From NCBI RefSeq assembly GCF_002278035.1, contig NZ_CP022604.1:2521394-2585393 (forward strand): 64,000 nt of DNA. Direction: 5' to 3'. Shown one piece after another: positions 16,799 through 25,341 of this stretch (position 1 is its first letter; each line of letters starts with the position of its first letter). A program made the translations under genes and the position numbers. The stretch comes from Ochrobactrum quorumnocens (GTDB lineage Bacteria; Pseudomonadota; Alphaproteobacteria; Rhizobiales; Rhizobiaceae). Under the pieces are notes generated by a model. It made no database searches and was not told the origin of the DNA. It saw only the letters and a list, made by a program, of their open reading frames with translations.

Positions 16799-18114
16799 TG
16801 ACCGATTCAACTCTCAATGCTGGCACTACGGTAACAAAGCCCCAGCGCCGCGATATCGGAATCAAGCGTCGCTACGCTGCTGAACGTCGCTTCCGTCTCT
16901 ATGGTGTGGTTGCCATTGCGATTGGTGTGTTCTTTCTCTGTGCGCTTTTGTTCTCGGTGTTTTCCAAGGGCTATACGGCTTTCGGACAGACGACGATTTA
17001 TCTGCCGGTCAAGCTTGACGCACAGGTTATCGATCCGGGCAATAAGCTTGCAACCGATCCGAATGTGTTGATCACGGCCAACTATCCGCTTCTGGTACGT
17101 AACGCCTTGGCTGAAAAGCTGGGTGTGCCGAGCACGGATCGCGCTGAAATGCGTGAAGTTGGGCGCTTCTTCTCCGATGGTGTTCGTGTTCAGCTTCGCC
17201 AGATGGTGATGGATAATCCATCATTGATTGGCACCACACAGACAGTTCCAGTTCTGGCTGCTGCTGATATTGACTCCGCCTATAAGGGGCAGATCGATTT
17301 TGAGGTTCCAGAAGCAAACCGCAAGGTTTCAGACCGTCAGTTTGAGTGGATCAAGACGCTTACCAATGAAGGCATCATGAGCCAGGCTTTCAACTGGGGC
17401 TTGTTTACCAATGGCGCTTCCAGTCGTCCTGAAACCTCTGGTCTCGGTGTTGCGCTTGTCGGTTCCTTCTACATGATGATGATCGTGCTGGTTCTCGCAC
17501 TGCCTATCGGCGTGGCCGCTTCGATCTATCTTGAAGAATATGCCAAAAAGAACCGCCTCACGGATATTATCGAAGTCAATATCAACAATCTGGCAGCTGT
17601 TCCGTCGATTGTGTTCGGTCTGCTTGGGCTTGCAGTCTTCATCAACTTCTTCAATCTGCCGCGTTCAGCGTCAATTGTCGGTGGTCTGGTGCTGACATTG
17701 ATGACGCTTCCTACAATCATCATTGCGACACGTTCCGCACTTCGCGCCGTGCCGCCGTCGATCCGCGCAGCAGCTCTTGGGCTTGGTGCTTCAAAAACGC
17801 AGATGGTGTTTCACCATGTGCTGCCGCTTGCAGCGCCCGGCATTCTGACCGGAACGATTATCGGTCTTGCTCAGGCGCTTGGTGAAACAGCACCATTGCT
17901 TCTGATCGGCATGGTGGCTTTCGTTGCCAATATGCCTGCAACGCCGATGGACCCTGCAACGGCTCTGCCTGTGCAGATCTTTATGTGGGCGAATGAAGCT
18001 GAGCGTGCCTTTGTAGAACGGACATCAGGCGCTATTATCGTCCTGCTCCTGTTCCTGGCAGTCATGAATATTGCAGCAATTATTCTGCGCCGCCGCTTTG
18101 AGCGCCGCTGGTAA
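16798..18114 (+). CDS. pstA: Phosphate ABC transporter permease PstA
   Basis: Second membrane subunit of the phosphate importer, 438 residues. One membrane segment lies near residue 40, followed by a periplasmic domain (about 65-190) of the DUF3333 type found in alphaproteobacterial PstA. The permease core follows with EAA loop [20 protein letters not shown]. It overlaps pstC by one base and precedes pstB by 11 bases. The long periplasmic domain is absent from E. coli PstA and may contact PstS or PstC's matching extension. Confidence 0.94.
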   Translation: MTDSTLNAGTTVTKPQRRDIGIKRRYAAERRFRLYGVVAIAIGVFFLCALLFSVFSKGYTAFGQTTIYLPVKLDAQVIDPGNKLATDPNVLITANYPLLVRNALAEKLGVPSTDRAEMREVGRFFSDGVRVQLRQMVMDNPSLIGTTQTVPVLAAADIDSAYKGQIDFEVPEANRKVSDRQFEWIKTLTNEGIMSQAFNWGLFTNGASSRPETSGLGVALVGSFYMMMIVLVLALPIGVAASIYLEEYAKKNRLTDIIEVNINNLAAVPSIVFGLLGLAVFINFFNLPRSASIVGGLVLTLMTLPTIIIATRSALRAVPPSIRAAALGLGASKTQMVFHHVLPLAAPGILTGTIIGLAQALGETAPLLLIGMVAFVANMPATPMDPATALPVQIFMWANEAERAFVERTSGAIIVLLLFLAVMNIAAIILRRRFERRW

Positions 18115-18125
18115 ACGGGAGAGAA

Positions 18126-18950
18126 ATGATGAATCTCATGACCGAACGATCTCTCGAAAAAGCCGTAGGAGAAAAGATGAACGCCAACGCCCCCTCCATA
18201 AAGATGCGCGGCGACAAAGTCTGCGTGTTTTATGGCGAGAAACAGGCTCTGTTCGAAGTTGATCTGGACGTTCCGGAGAAGATGGTGACGGCGCTGATCG
18301 GTCCTTCGGGCTGCGGCAAGTCTACATTCCTGCGTTCGCTCAATCGTATGAACGATACGATCGAAGGCTGCCGTATCGCTGGCAAGATCACGCTCGACAA
18401 CGAAGATATCTACGATCCGAAGATCGACGTTGTTGAATTGCGTGCTCGCGTTGGCATGGTGTTCCAGAAACCCAATCCGTTCCCAAAGACTATTTTTGAG
18501 AACGTGGCCTATGGTCCACGCATTCACGGTCTGGCACGCAACAAGACCGATCTCGAAGAAATCGTGGTCACCAGCCTCAAGAAGGCCAGCCTTTTTGAAG
18601 AAGTGAAGGATCGCCTGCACGATGCCGGAACCGGTCTTTCAGGTGGTCAGCAGCAGCGTCTGTGCATTGCACGTGCGATTGCGGTCAGCCCGGAAGTCAT
18701 CCTGATGGATGAGCCGTGCTCAGCCCTTGATCCGATTGCGACTGCCAAGGTCGAAGAGCTTATCGACGAGCTGCGTCAGAACTACACGATCGTAATCGTC
18801 ACACACTCCATGCAGCAGGCAGCTCGTGTTTCGCAGCGCACCGCAATGTTCCACTTGGGCAATCTGGTGGAAGTGGGCGACACGGATGTGATGTTCACTG
18901 CACCGACCGAGAAGCGTACGCAGGACTATATCACGGGTCGTTTTGGCTAA
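18126..18950 (+). CDS. pstB: Phosphate ABC transporter ATP-binding protein PstB
   Basis: ATPase subunit of the importer and part of the PhoR/PhoU signalling complex. Walker [10 protein letters not shown], the Q-loop region [10 protein letters not shown], signature LSGGQQQRL and Walker B VILMDEP are all present. Two plausible starts have ribosome binding sites: ATG 18126 (GGGAGAG upstream) and ATG 18177 (AGGAG upstream, giving [10 protein letters not shown]). The first gives 274 residues and the second 257, closer to E. coli. I list the longer frame. Confidence 0.95.
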   Translation: MMNLMTERSLEKAVGEKMNANAPSIKMRGDKVCVFYGEKQALFEVDLDVPEKMVTALIGPSGCGKSTFLRSLNRMNDTIEGCRIAGKITLDNEDIYDPKIDVVELRARVGMVFQKPNPFPKTIFENVAYGPRIHGLARNKTDLEEIVVTSLKKASLFEEVKDRLHDAGTGLSGGQQQRLCIARAIAVSPEVILMDEPCSALDPIATAKVEELIDELRQNYTIVIVTHSMQQAARVSQRTAMFHLGNLVEVGDTDVMFTAPTEKRTQDYITGRFG

Positions 18951-18957
18951 AATAATT

Positions 18958-19007
18958 GGAGCATTTCCAGCAAAAGTGTGAAGCGGTTTTGCGTAGGATA
19001 ATGCGTG
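18958..19007. repeat. Dispersed repeat between pstB and phoU
   Basis: GGAGCATTTCCAGCAAAAGTGTGAAGCGGTTTTGCGTAGGATAATGC split around its AAAAGTGTGAAGCGGTTTT core is a copy of the intergenic repeat family with a stem between GCAAAA and TTTTGC. It sits inside the pst-pho operon. Confidence 0.6.
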
Positions 19008-19083
19008 GTAAAGATGAGCAGGAGCGACGGCTGATTTGAGAAGACAGCTGTTCGGCTTCCCCGCAATTTAATTGAGGTCTATT

Positions 19084-19806
19084 ATGGCGTCTCAGCATAC
19101 CGTCACCGCTTACGACGAAGAACTGCAGTTCCTGACCCATAAGATCGCCGAAATGGGTGGTCATGCGGAACGTATGGTCGAGCAGTCCGTTGCAGCGATT
19201 GTCAACGCGGACAATGCGCTTGCTCAGCGCGTTATCTCCGATGATCTCATCCTTGATGCAAGCGAGCGTGAGATTGACGACAAGGCAGTCATGATCATTG
19301 CAAAGCGCCAGCCAATGGCTGTCGATCTGCGCGAGATTATCGGCTCGATCCGCATCTCCGCCGATCTGGAACGCGTTGGCGATCTTGGTAAAAACATCGC
19401 AAAGCGTGTTGCCGCCGTTTCGGAATCACGCCAGCCGGTCAAGCTCTATCGCGGGCTTGAAACTTTGGCCGAACTCGCTTTGACCCAGCTCAAAGATGTG
19501 CTCGACGCTTATGCAACGCGCTCGGTGCAGCAGATCAATGTCGTTCGCGACCGCGATGACGAAATTGACTCGATGTACACCTCGCTGTTCCGCGAGCTGC
19601 TCACCTATATGATGGAAGATCCGCGCAACATTTCAGCCTGCACGCATCTTCTGTTCTGCGCAAAGAACATTGAGCGCATCGGCGATCACGCAACCAACAT
19701 TGCGGAGACGGTCTATTATATTGTGACCGGCCTGCAAATGCCTGCGGAACGCCCGAAAGAAGACCTGAGCCACGGCATTGTCGTGGATGAGGCGCGTAAA
19801 TCCTAA
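19084..19806 (+). CDS. phoU: Phosphate signalling protein PhoU
   Basis: Cytosolic two-bundle helical protein of 240 residues that links the Pst transporter to the PhoR kinase and keeps the Pho regulon repressed when phosphate is plentiful. The two PhoU repeats are visible: LTHKIAEMGGHAERM / DLREIIGSIRISADLERVGDLGKNIA, and the second with CTHLLFCAKNIERIGDHATNIAE, carrying the conserved E-R-x-G-D metal-site motif in both. Start ATG 19084 (MASQHTVTAYDEEL) fits the family better than the upstream TTG at 19072. Confidence 0.96.
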   Translation: MASQHTVTAYDEELQFLTHKIAEMGGHAERMVEQSVAAIVNADNALAQRVISDDLILDASEREIDDKAVMIIAKRQPMAVDLREIIGSIRISADLERVGDLGKNIAKRVAAVSESRQPVKLYRGLETLAELALTQLKDVLDAYATRSVQQINVVRDRDDEIDSMYTSLFRELLTYMMEDPRNISACTHLLFCAKNIERIGDHATNIAETVYYIVTGLQMPAERPKEDLSHGIVVDEARKS

Positions 19807-19907
19807 GAACACTGGTGCCGCTATTTACGGCCCAGAATGTATGCATGAGTAAGAATAACGCGACGGCACGCGGTCGATCGGGGGCTTGTATCTTCCGCGG
19901 AGCCTAA

Positions 19908-20117
19908 GCGCATCCCAAAAAGTGTGAAGCGGTTTTTTGGATAAGATGCGCGGTGAAGAAAAAAGCGCATCCCAAAAAGTGCGAAGCGGTTTTTGGACAA
20001 GTTGCGCGGTGAAGAAAAAAGCGCATCCCGAAAAGTGCCGAGCGGTTTCGGCCAGGATCCGCGTTAAACAATGAGTTAGAGCGAAATCTGTTTCTATCAG
20101 ATCGAAACGCGCTCTAA
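19908..20117. repeat. Three tandem repeat copies plus a core element between phoU and phoB
   Basis: GCGCATCCC starts at 19908, 19965 and 20021, giving units of 57 and 56 bases plus a third shorter unit, each reading GCGCATCCCrAAAAGTG...AAGCGGTTTnTGG...GCGC with internal pairing. They end in the related segment GAGCGAAATCTG ... CAGATCGAAACGCGCTCTAA (20079-20117). The array fills nearly all of the 330-base gap, leaving 21 bases before phoB. Tandem amplification is not seen at the other copies in this window. Confidence 0.85.
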
Positions 20118-20138
20118 ATTTTGGATAGGAAATACTGG

Positions 20139-20825
20139 ATGTCACAGGCACCCAAGATTGCTGTGGTTGAAGACGAAGAAGCCCTGAGTGTGCTCTTGCG
20201 CTACAATCTCGAAGCCGAAGGCTATCAGGTTGATGCGATGTTGCGCGGCGATGAAGCCGAAATCACGCTGCGCGAAAACGTACCGGACCTTCTTATTCTG
20301 GACTGGATGCTTCCCGGTGTATCGGGGATCGAGCTTTGCCGTCGTCTGCGCCAATGGCCGGAAACCGAGCGCCTGCCGATCATCATGCTGACCGCGCGTG
20401 GCGAAGAAAGCGAACGTGTCCGGGGTTTGAGTGTCGGTGCTGACGATTATGTCGTAAAGCCCTTCTCGACGCCGGAACTGCTTGCGCGGGTTAAAGCCAT
20501 GCTGCGCCGTGCCAATCCGAGCGTTCTCTCGCACGTGCTCAAGGTTGGGGACCTGGTTCTCGACCGTCAGCAGCACCGCGTCTACCGCAAGGAAAAGGAA
20601 GTCCGTCTCGGACCGACAGAGTTTCGCTTGCTCGAATATTTCATGATGTCACCGGGCCGCGTGTTCTCTCGCAGCCAGTTGCTGGATGGTGTCTGGGGTC
20701 CAGATATCTATGTCGATGACCGCACGGTTGATGTGCATGTTGGTCGATTACGCAAGGCGATCAATGTCGGTCGTGCCCTCGATCCAATCCGCACGGTGCG
20801 GGGCGCAGGCTATTCCTTCGGGTAA
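20139..20825 (+). CDS. phoB: Phosphate regulon response regulator PhoB
   Basis: OmpR/PhoB-type response regulator of 228 residues. The receiver domain has the acidic pair in VVEDEEAL, phospho-acceptor D55 in LLILDWMLPG and the conserved lysine in DDYVVKPFS. The C-terminal winged helix contains VDDRTVDVHVGRLRKAI, the recognition segment. It binds Pho boxes such as the one before pstS. ATG 20139 (MSQAPKIAVVEDE) is preferred over the upstream TTG at 20121. The sensor kinase gene phoR is not in the window on either side of the operon. Confidence 0.96.
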   Translation: MSQAPKIAVVEDEEALSVLLRYNLEAEGYQVDAMLRGDEAEITLRENVPDLLILDWMLPGVSGIELCRRLRQWPETERLPIIMLTARGEESERVRGLSVGADDYVVKPFSTPELLARVKAMLRRANPSVLSHVLKVGDLVLDRQQHRVYRKEKEVRLGPTEFRLLEYFMMSPGRVFSRSQLLDGVWGPDIYVDDRTVDVHVGRLRKAINVGRALDPIRTVRGAGYSFG

Positions 20826-20856
20826 TAAAGTCCCGACATGTAGAACGTCAAAGAAG

Positions 20857-20889
20857 CGGCCCGTTACTGAAAATGTGACGGGCCGTTTT
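20857..20889 (+). terminator. Rho-independent terminator after phoB
   Basis: An 11-base stem with one mismatch (CGGCCCGTTAC / GTGACGGGCCG) followed by TTTT, 30 bases after the phoB stop. It ends the pstSCAB-phoU-phoB unit. Confidence 0.85.
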
Positions 20890-20892
20890 GCA

Positions 20893-20997
20893 TTAGAGCG
20901 CGTTTCGATCTGATTGGATCAGATCGGCGCTCTAATTATCTGTTTTAACGCGCATCTTTGTCCGAAAAACGTTTCACACTTTTCGGGATGCGCTCTA
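20893..20997. repeat. Dispersed repeat, left part, interrupted by the insertion sequence
   Basis: Begins TTAGAGCGCGTTTCGATCTG, contains the same core as 5319-5419, then a CCGAAAAACG...TTTCGGGATGCGCTCTA arm. The element stops at the IS boundary and related sequence (GAGCATAATCC ... GATAAGATTATGC ... CAGATCGAAACGGCTCTAA) resumes at 21839 on the other side. Confidence 0.8.
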
Positions 20998-21007
20998 GGG
21001 TCCAGAC

Positions 21008-21622
21008 TCAATTGAGCCACCATGTGACGATGGCAGCGATATAGCATGTGGCTGTAAAGTTCAGCATGAGCTTGTCATATCGTGTCGCGACCCTCCTCCA
21101 GTCCTTGAGGCGGCAAAAGGTGCGTTCGATGATGTTTCGGCGGCGGTAGGCAATTGGGTTGAAAGGTTTGATCCGCTTACGGGTCGGATTATTTGGAATG
21201 ACCGGTTCAGTGCCGCGAGCTTTGAGAAAATCGCGTAACGCGTTGCTATCGTAAGCCGTATCGGCAGCGCACAGGTTGCTTGGCGGCAGTGGCTCAAGCA
21301 GTGGGATGGCAATGGGAGCGTCACCGCGCTGCCCAGGGGTTATTCTCAGTGCGACTGGGCGGCCACAACCATCGACAACAGCATGTATTTTTGTCGATCT
21401 GCCGCCTCGCGATCGACCGATGGCTTGAGCTTCCGCCCCCCTTTTCCGCCAGCAGCAGATCGGTGCGCCTTTGCGGTGGTGCTGTCGATCATGTGAATGT
21501 CGCGATTGGTCGTCTGCACCAGTGCTTCGAATAGTTGCCGCCATATGCCTTTGGCAGACCAACGATGGAAACGATTGTAGATGGTTGTCGAGGGACCGTA
21601 GACAGCGGGGCAATCCTGCCAC
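21008..21622 (-). CDS. IS5-type transposase, catalytic second part (OrfB frame)
   Basis: From about residue 66 (RGAEAQAIGRSRGG) the frame carries the DDE-type catalytic half: STKIHAVVDGCGRPV, then ADTAYDSNALRDFL with an acidic residue and RRNIIERTFCRLKDWRRVATRYDK, the conserved E with YREK-like motif. The first 60 or so residues of this open frame are antisense-like filler; translation should enter by -1 frameshifting from OrfA near 21437-21446. It would act only as a fusion with OrfA. Confidence 0.8.
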   Translation of the reverse strand: MAGLPRCLRSLDNHLQSFPSLVCQRHMAATIRSTGADDQSRHSHDRQHHRKGAPICCWRKRGAEAQAIGRSRGGRSTKIHAVVDGCGRPVALRITPGQRGDAPIAIPLLEPLPPSNLCAADTAYDSNALRDFLKARGTEPVIPNNPTRKRIKPFNPIAYRRRNIIERTFCRLKDWRRVATRYDKLMLNFTATCYIAAIVTWWLN

Positions 21623-21762
21623 CGACAGCCAGTGCGCAGCACATGGATGATGCCGCTAATCACCCGGCGGTCGTCAGTTCGATGCGCGCCGGGTTGGTTC
21701 GTTGGAAGCAAAGGAGCGATCACTGCCCATTGCCGATCATCAAGCCAGAATTCTCCTGCCAT
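21346..21762 (-). CDS. IS5-type transposase, first part (OrfA frame)
   Basis: Starts MAGEFWLDDRQWAVIAPLLP, the usual N-terminus of IS427-group transposases, with the DUF4096-type domain (RTGCRWQDCPAVYG, YNRFHRWSAKGIWRQLFEAL) and the first catalytic Asp in HMIDSTTAKAHRSA. After GGKGG the frame leaves family sequence, and the homologous continuation is in the -1 frame. The slippery run A4G6 at the switch is a typical programmed frameshift site. The element may still be active, since both halves look intact. Confidence 0.85.
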   Translation of the reverse strand: MAGEFWLDDRQWAVIAPLLPTNQPGAHRTDDRRVISGIIHVLRTGCRWQDCPAVYGPSTTIYNRFHRWSAKGIWRQLFEALVQTTNRDIHMIDSTTAKAHRSAAGGKGGRKLKPSVDREAADRQKYMLLSMVVAAQSH

Positions 21763-21838
21763 GCTCCAAAACTCCCGTTATCAGGAGAGTGAATCATGAA
21801 GAAGTAATTTGATCAAATGTTTAATTGGGTTTGGAGCC

Positions 21839-22481
21839 TAGAGCATAATCCAACCAGCGTGAACCGGGGATCGATAAGATTATGCTTCAAATAAAAGGGG
21901 GAGGGCGGCGGTCTGATAAATCAGATCGAAACGGCTCTAAGGGAGCGAGCGGCGCGACTCAGTCAAAGCCCTTCCGATTCGGAAATGGACATCCATAACG
22001 TGCCAAAATGACCAGTATCACGCGATGTTACATCGATCGTGACAAAGTTGAAGGAACCGTGAAATCGGTGCCAAAAACAGCATCTGAAAAGTTAAAAAAC
22101 GTGGCTGCGTAAAATCTTGAAACATCAGCGAAATAAGGCAGCGATGTGGCCTGTATTTCAGCAAATTGAATCGCGTTAAATCAATAACTTATAAGATTTG
22201 CTAAATTACGTTAAGGATTTGTTAATAAATTTAAGGGGTTTGTGGGAGAAATTAAACTCTGGATTCGGGTTCGATTGGCCACCGTTTTGGTGGCTTTGTC
22301 ATTTTAGGAATTTGACCGTTCGCCTTTTTTTGGCCTAAAAATTCCAAAACCTTGAATGCAATGAGTGACAGCAGAACGTTTATTTTTTGATTTTCGTTCT
22401 ATTTGGCTGGAGCGCCGAGTGTCTCGATTGGATGCACAACGGCTGCTCTGTTAGTTCAGATCTGCTGCATAGTTTTATGCA
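21839..22481. other. Repeat remnant and 640-base leader region
   Basis: The first 110 bases are the right part of the repeat interrupted by the IS. From 21950 to 22481 the DNA is AT-rich with no convincing gene. A hairpin with stem GCCACC/GGTGGC and T-rich tail lies at 22278-22301 and could end a short upstream transcript, a candidate small RNA without further support. Its last part must contain the promoter of the SleB-like gene. Confidence 0.5.
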
Positions 22482-23519
22482 GTGGCACCACAGCCAGGTT
22501 TCAAACGCCTTTTGCGGGGCGGAGGCCAGGTTGGATCAGTTAAGGGTCCTAACGATGAGACTGAGCCGTTGACGCGCGCTGCTAAGTGGAAACTGCCCGT
22601 TATTCTAGGGCTTCTGGTTGCTCCATTCGTGGTGACAGGTTGCACGACGACCGGAGGCACCGCCAAGACCAAAACGGAAAAGACGGCGGCGGCCAGCCAC
22701 GTCAAGACGGTCAATGGTGTCAAGACTTTCACCTATACCGCCAGAGACCGCGAATGCCTCGAACGTGCGATGTTCTTTGAATCAAACCGTTCAAGCCCTG
22801 ATGGCCTGATGGCTGTCGGCACTGTCGTTATGAACCGTCTCGCATCGGGCAGTTATCCGGATACGATCTGCGGCGTTGTCGGTCAGAAGAACCAGTTTGC
22901 ACCGGGCGTTCTATCCCGCAAGATGAATTCCAAGGCTCTGCCGGATGTTCAGGCGGCAGCTGACTCCGTTCTCAAGGGCAAGCGCCATCCATCGCTGAAG
23001 AATTCAATGTTCTTCCACACCGCTGGCCTTAAATTCCCTTATCGCAATATGCATTACGTGCTGGTTGCTGGCGGCAATTCCTTCTATGAAAAGCGTGGCC
23101 GCGATGGCGCACTGGAAAATCCAGTACCGCAGACCCCGTATAATCTGGCATATGCTTCGACACCTCAGTCGCCGTCCATGCCGGAAGGTCCATTCTACAA
23201 TGTAACCGATCAACAGGATGTGCCGGTTCCACAGGCTCAGCCGACTGTACAGGTTGCATTGGCTGAGGCATCCAAGACAACCGAAGTTCAGCAGAATGAA
23301 GGTGTGGGACCGCAGGCGCGTGGTGATCGTTTGGCTGCATTGCCCGTTAAGCCAGCTGAAAAGCCGGTGCTGACGCAGGTGGCAAGCTACCAGCCGACAT
23401 TTGATGAAACGGCTCCTGCCGCGCAGAATGTATCTCTGGGATATACCGCTGATAAGAAGCATGTGGATGCTATTGGCGCCATGCTTCTGTCGCAGGAGCG
23501 TCCTGAATCGCCTCTATGA
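22482..23519 (+). CDS. SleB-like cell wall hydrolase, probable lipoprotein
   Basis: Contains a Hydrolase_2 (SleB-type) domain at about 85-205 of the listed frame: ECLERAMFFESN with the catalytic Glu, GTVVMNRLASGSYPDTICGVV and NQFAPG. A lipobox-like VTGC ends a hydrophobic segment (LPVILGLLVAPFVV), so the protein is probably an outer-membrane-anchored lipoprotein. The C-terminal 120 residues are Pro/Ala/Gln-rich and low complexity. The start is unclear: GTG 22482 is the longest, while TTG 22569 gives MTRAAKWKLPVIL with a compact lipoprotein signal. The role is peptidoglycan remodelling by family inference. Confidence 0.85.
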   Translation: MAPQPGFKRLLRGGGQVGSVKGPNDETEPLTRAAKWKLPVILGLLVAPFVVTGCTTTGGTAKTKTEKTAAASHVKTVNGVKTFTYTARDRECLERAMFFESNRSSPDGLMAVGTVVMNRLASGSYPDTICGVVGQKNQFAPGVLSRKMNSKALPDVQAAADSVLKGKRHPSLKNSMFFHTAGLKFPYRNMHYVLVAGGNSFYEKRGRDGALENPVPQTPYNLAYASTPQSPSMPEGPFYNVTDQQDVPVPQAQPTVQVALAEASKTTEVQQNEGVGPQARGDRLAALPVKPAEKPVLTQVASYQPTFDETAPAAQNVSLGYTADKKHVDAIGAMLLSQERPESPL

Positions 23520-23546
23520 AGCCCCGATTTCAAAAGTGATTTGAAT

Positions 23547-23576
23547 AAAAAAGCGCCTCTAGAGGGCGCTTTTTTT
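23547..23576 (+). terminator. Terminator after the SleB-like gene
   Basis: AAAAAAGCGCC pairs with GGCGCTTTTTT around a short AT loop and ends in a seven-T run, 28 bases after the stop. Confidence 0.85.
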
Positions 23577-23609
23577 AATGCTCTGTCTGCCTGTTACTTG
23601 GCTCGACTA

Positions 23610-23882
23610 TTACTTGGCTTGAACTGGCACTGGTCGATAAATCGGCTGATAGATCACCATCGGCGTATCGTAGAAATCGGCACGGTTCTGCCAGGCGCGG
23701 CGATCTGCACGACGATCCAGATCAAGCTGCAAAAGGCAGTTGGAAAATGCATCGGATTTTTGCTTGAAACCATAGCTGCGGCAGGTTTGTTCATCTGCTG
23801 CGCGGCGCTGTTCCGGTGTCATGGTTTGACAACCGGCCAAAAGGCCCGTCAGACCAAGGATAATAAGCACGCTTTTCTTCAT
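23610..23882 (-). CDS. Small hypothetical lipoprotein
   Basis: A 90-residue protein with a lipoprotein signal: MKKSVLIILGLTGLLAGCQT, cysteine at 18. The mature part (MTPEQRRAADEQTCRSYGFK ... NCLLQLDLDRRADRR) has two more cysteines and is charged. Similar short lipoproteins are widespread in Rhizobiales with no known function. The frame extends to 23930, but ATG 23882 gives a clean signal peptide. It is convergent with the SleB-like gene and divergent from the aminopeptidase gene. Confidence 0.75.
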   Translation of the reverse strand: MKKSVLIILGLTGLLAGCQTMTPEQRRAADEQTCRSYGFKQKSDAFSNCLLQLDLDRRADRRAWQNRADFYDTPMVIYQPIYRPVPVQAK

Positions 23883-24018
23883 AGCTGTTGCTCTCAGTGA
23901 TTTAAAATTTTCTATCGACCGCATAAACAATATATCGCAGTGGCAGGAAAAAGCGTGGTGAAATTAAGTCATCTGATAAACTGCTGCTGATTCTTTCAAA
24001 CACGAGGCTTGCAGCCAT

Positions 24019-25272
24019 ATGGCACATGACAATAACGCTCCCGTCATCGATCTGGTAAAACTCGAACGTCTGGCTGAAGTGGCTGTACGCGTCGGGCTGC
24101 AATTGCGTGAAGGGCAAGACCTTGTCATCACAGCTCCCGTCGTTGCTCTGCCGCTTGTGCGCCTGATAGCAAAACATGCCTATAAGGCAGGTGCGGGACT
24201 TGTAACGCCGTTCTTTTCTGACGATGCGATTGCGCTGGCGCGTTATGAAAACGCGAGTGACGAGAGCTTCGACCGTGCAGCGAGCTGGCTCTATGAGGGC
24301 ATGGCCAAGGCCTATGCCAATGGTGCAGCACGCCTTGCGATTGCAGCTGACAATCCAATGCTGCTGTCTTCGCAGGACGCTTCAAAGGTTTCGCGCGCCA
24401 ACCGTGCCAACTCCAAAGCCTATCAGCCTGCTCTTGAGAAGATTGCCGGTTTCGACATCAACTGGAATATCATTTCCTATCCGAACCCCGAATGGGCGAA
24501 GCTGATGTTTCCCAATGAGGCCGAAGACGTTGCGACCCGTAAACTTGCTGATGCAATCTTTGCTGCGTCGCGCGTTGATGTGGACGATCCGGTCGGTGCA
24601 TGGGCGGCGCATAACGCAGCATTGCGAACCCGCACCCGGTTGCTCAACGACAAGGCCTATAGCGCTCTGCATTTCAAGGGACCGGGCACCGATTTGACGG
24701 TTGGTCTGGCAGATGGCCACGAATGGCATGGCGGTGCGTCGACTGCCAAGAATGGCATTACGTGCAATCCGAATATTCCGACCGAGGAAGTCTTCACCAC
24801 GCCGCACGCGCTGCGCGTCGATGGTCATGTGTCGAGCACCAAGCCGCTGTCGCATCAGGGAACGCTGATCGACAATATTTCCGTGCGTTTTGAAGGCGGG
24901 CGTATTGTCGAAGCCAAGGCGAGCCGTGGCGAGGAAGTTCTTAACAAAGTGCTGGATACCGACGAAGGCGCACGTCGTTTGGGGGAGGTGGCTCTGGTTC
25001 CGCATTCCTCGCCGATCTCGCAAAGCGGCCTGTTGTTCTACAACACGCTGTTCGATGAAAATGCTGCGAGCCACATTGCGCTTGGCCAGTGCTATTCGAA
25101 ATGTTTCATTGATGGTGCGAAGCTTGACCCTCAACAGATCGCAGCGCAGGGAGGCAATTCAAGCCTTATCCACATCGACTGGATGATCGGTTCAGACAAG
25201 ATCGACGTAGATGGTGTCAATGCCGATGGCAGCCGCGAGCCTGTGATGCGCGGTGGCGAATGGGCCAACTGA
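24019..25272 (+). CDS. M29-family aminopeptidase
   Basis: Aminopeptidase T/AmpS-type metallopeptidase of 417 residues, the usual size. The metal-ligand motifs of the family are present: EEVFTTPHA, EVALVPHSSPI, TLFDENAASHIALG and SSLIHIDWMIGS, which bring the Glu, His and Asp ligands of a two-metal centre. It removes N-terminal residues from peptides in the cytosol. It is alone on its strand, ended by a strong bidirectional terminator shared with dps. Confidence 0.93.
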   Translation: MAHDNNAPVIDLVKLERLAEVAVRVGLQLREGQDLVITAPVVALPLVRLIAKHAYKAGAGLVTPFFSDDAIALARYENASDESFDRAASWLYEGMAKAYANGAARLAIAADNPMLLSSQDASKVSRANRANSKAYQPALEKIAGFDINWNIISYPNPEWAKLMFPNEAEDVATRKLADAIFAASRVDVDDPVGAWAAHNAALRTRTRLLNDKAYSALHFKGPGTDLTVGLADGHEWHGGASTAKNGITCNPNIPTEEVFTTPHALRVDGHVSSTKPLSHQGTLIDNISVRFEGGRIVEAKASRGEEVLNKVLDTDEGARRLGEVALVPHSSPISQSGLLFYNTLFDENAASHIALGQCYSKCFIDGAKLDPQQIAAQGGNSSLIHIDWMIGSDKIDVDGVNADGSREPVMRGGEWAN

Positions 25273-25285
25273 CCTTTGCAAATAC

Positions 25286-25314
25286 AAAAAGGCCGGGAAT
25301 TTCCCGGCCTTTTT
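25286..25314. terminator. Bidirectional terminator between aminopeptidase gene and dps
   Basis: A perfect stem AAAAAGGCCGGG / CCCGGCCTTTTT with a five-base loop, A tract on one side and T tract on the other. It serves two converging genes. Confidence 0.92.
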
Positions 25315-25341
25315 CATTTATGATTGGTCAGAGTACCAAGA

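Larger units (their letters stand above)
20998..21838 (-). mobile_element. IS5-family (IS427-group-like) insertion sequence, complete
   Basis: An 841-base element bounded by imperfect inverted repeats: GGGTCCAGACTCAATTGA at the left, and GGCTCCAAACCCAATTAA read inward from the right. A TA dinucleotide flanks both ends (20996-20997 and 21839-21840) within a CTAG-type target, the duplication expected for the IS427 group. Two overlapping frames on the minus strand encode a transposase joined by a -1 frameshift. Size and ends are close to those of Brucella IS711, but identity cannot be confirmed by eye. Confidence 0.9.

Noticed and set aside
15710..16810. 366-codon open frame antisense to pstC
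   Set aside because: Composition is arginine/histidine-rich and without domain; shadow of a membrane protein gene.
19908..20117. CRISPR array
   Set aside because: The three units are adjacent without unique spacers and belong to the dispersed palindromic repeat family; no cas gene is present.
22261..22300. tRNA-like segment with GGTTCGATT
   Set aside because: The flanking sequence does not fold into a cloverleaf; the GCCACC/GGTGGC stem is a simple hairpin.
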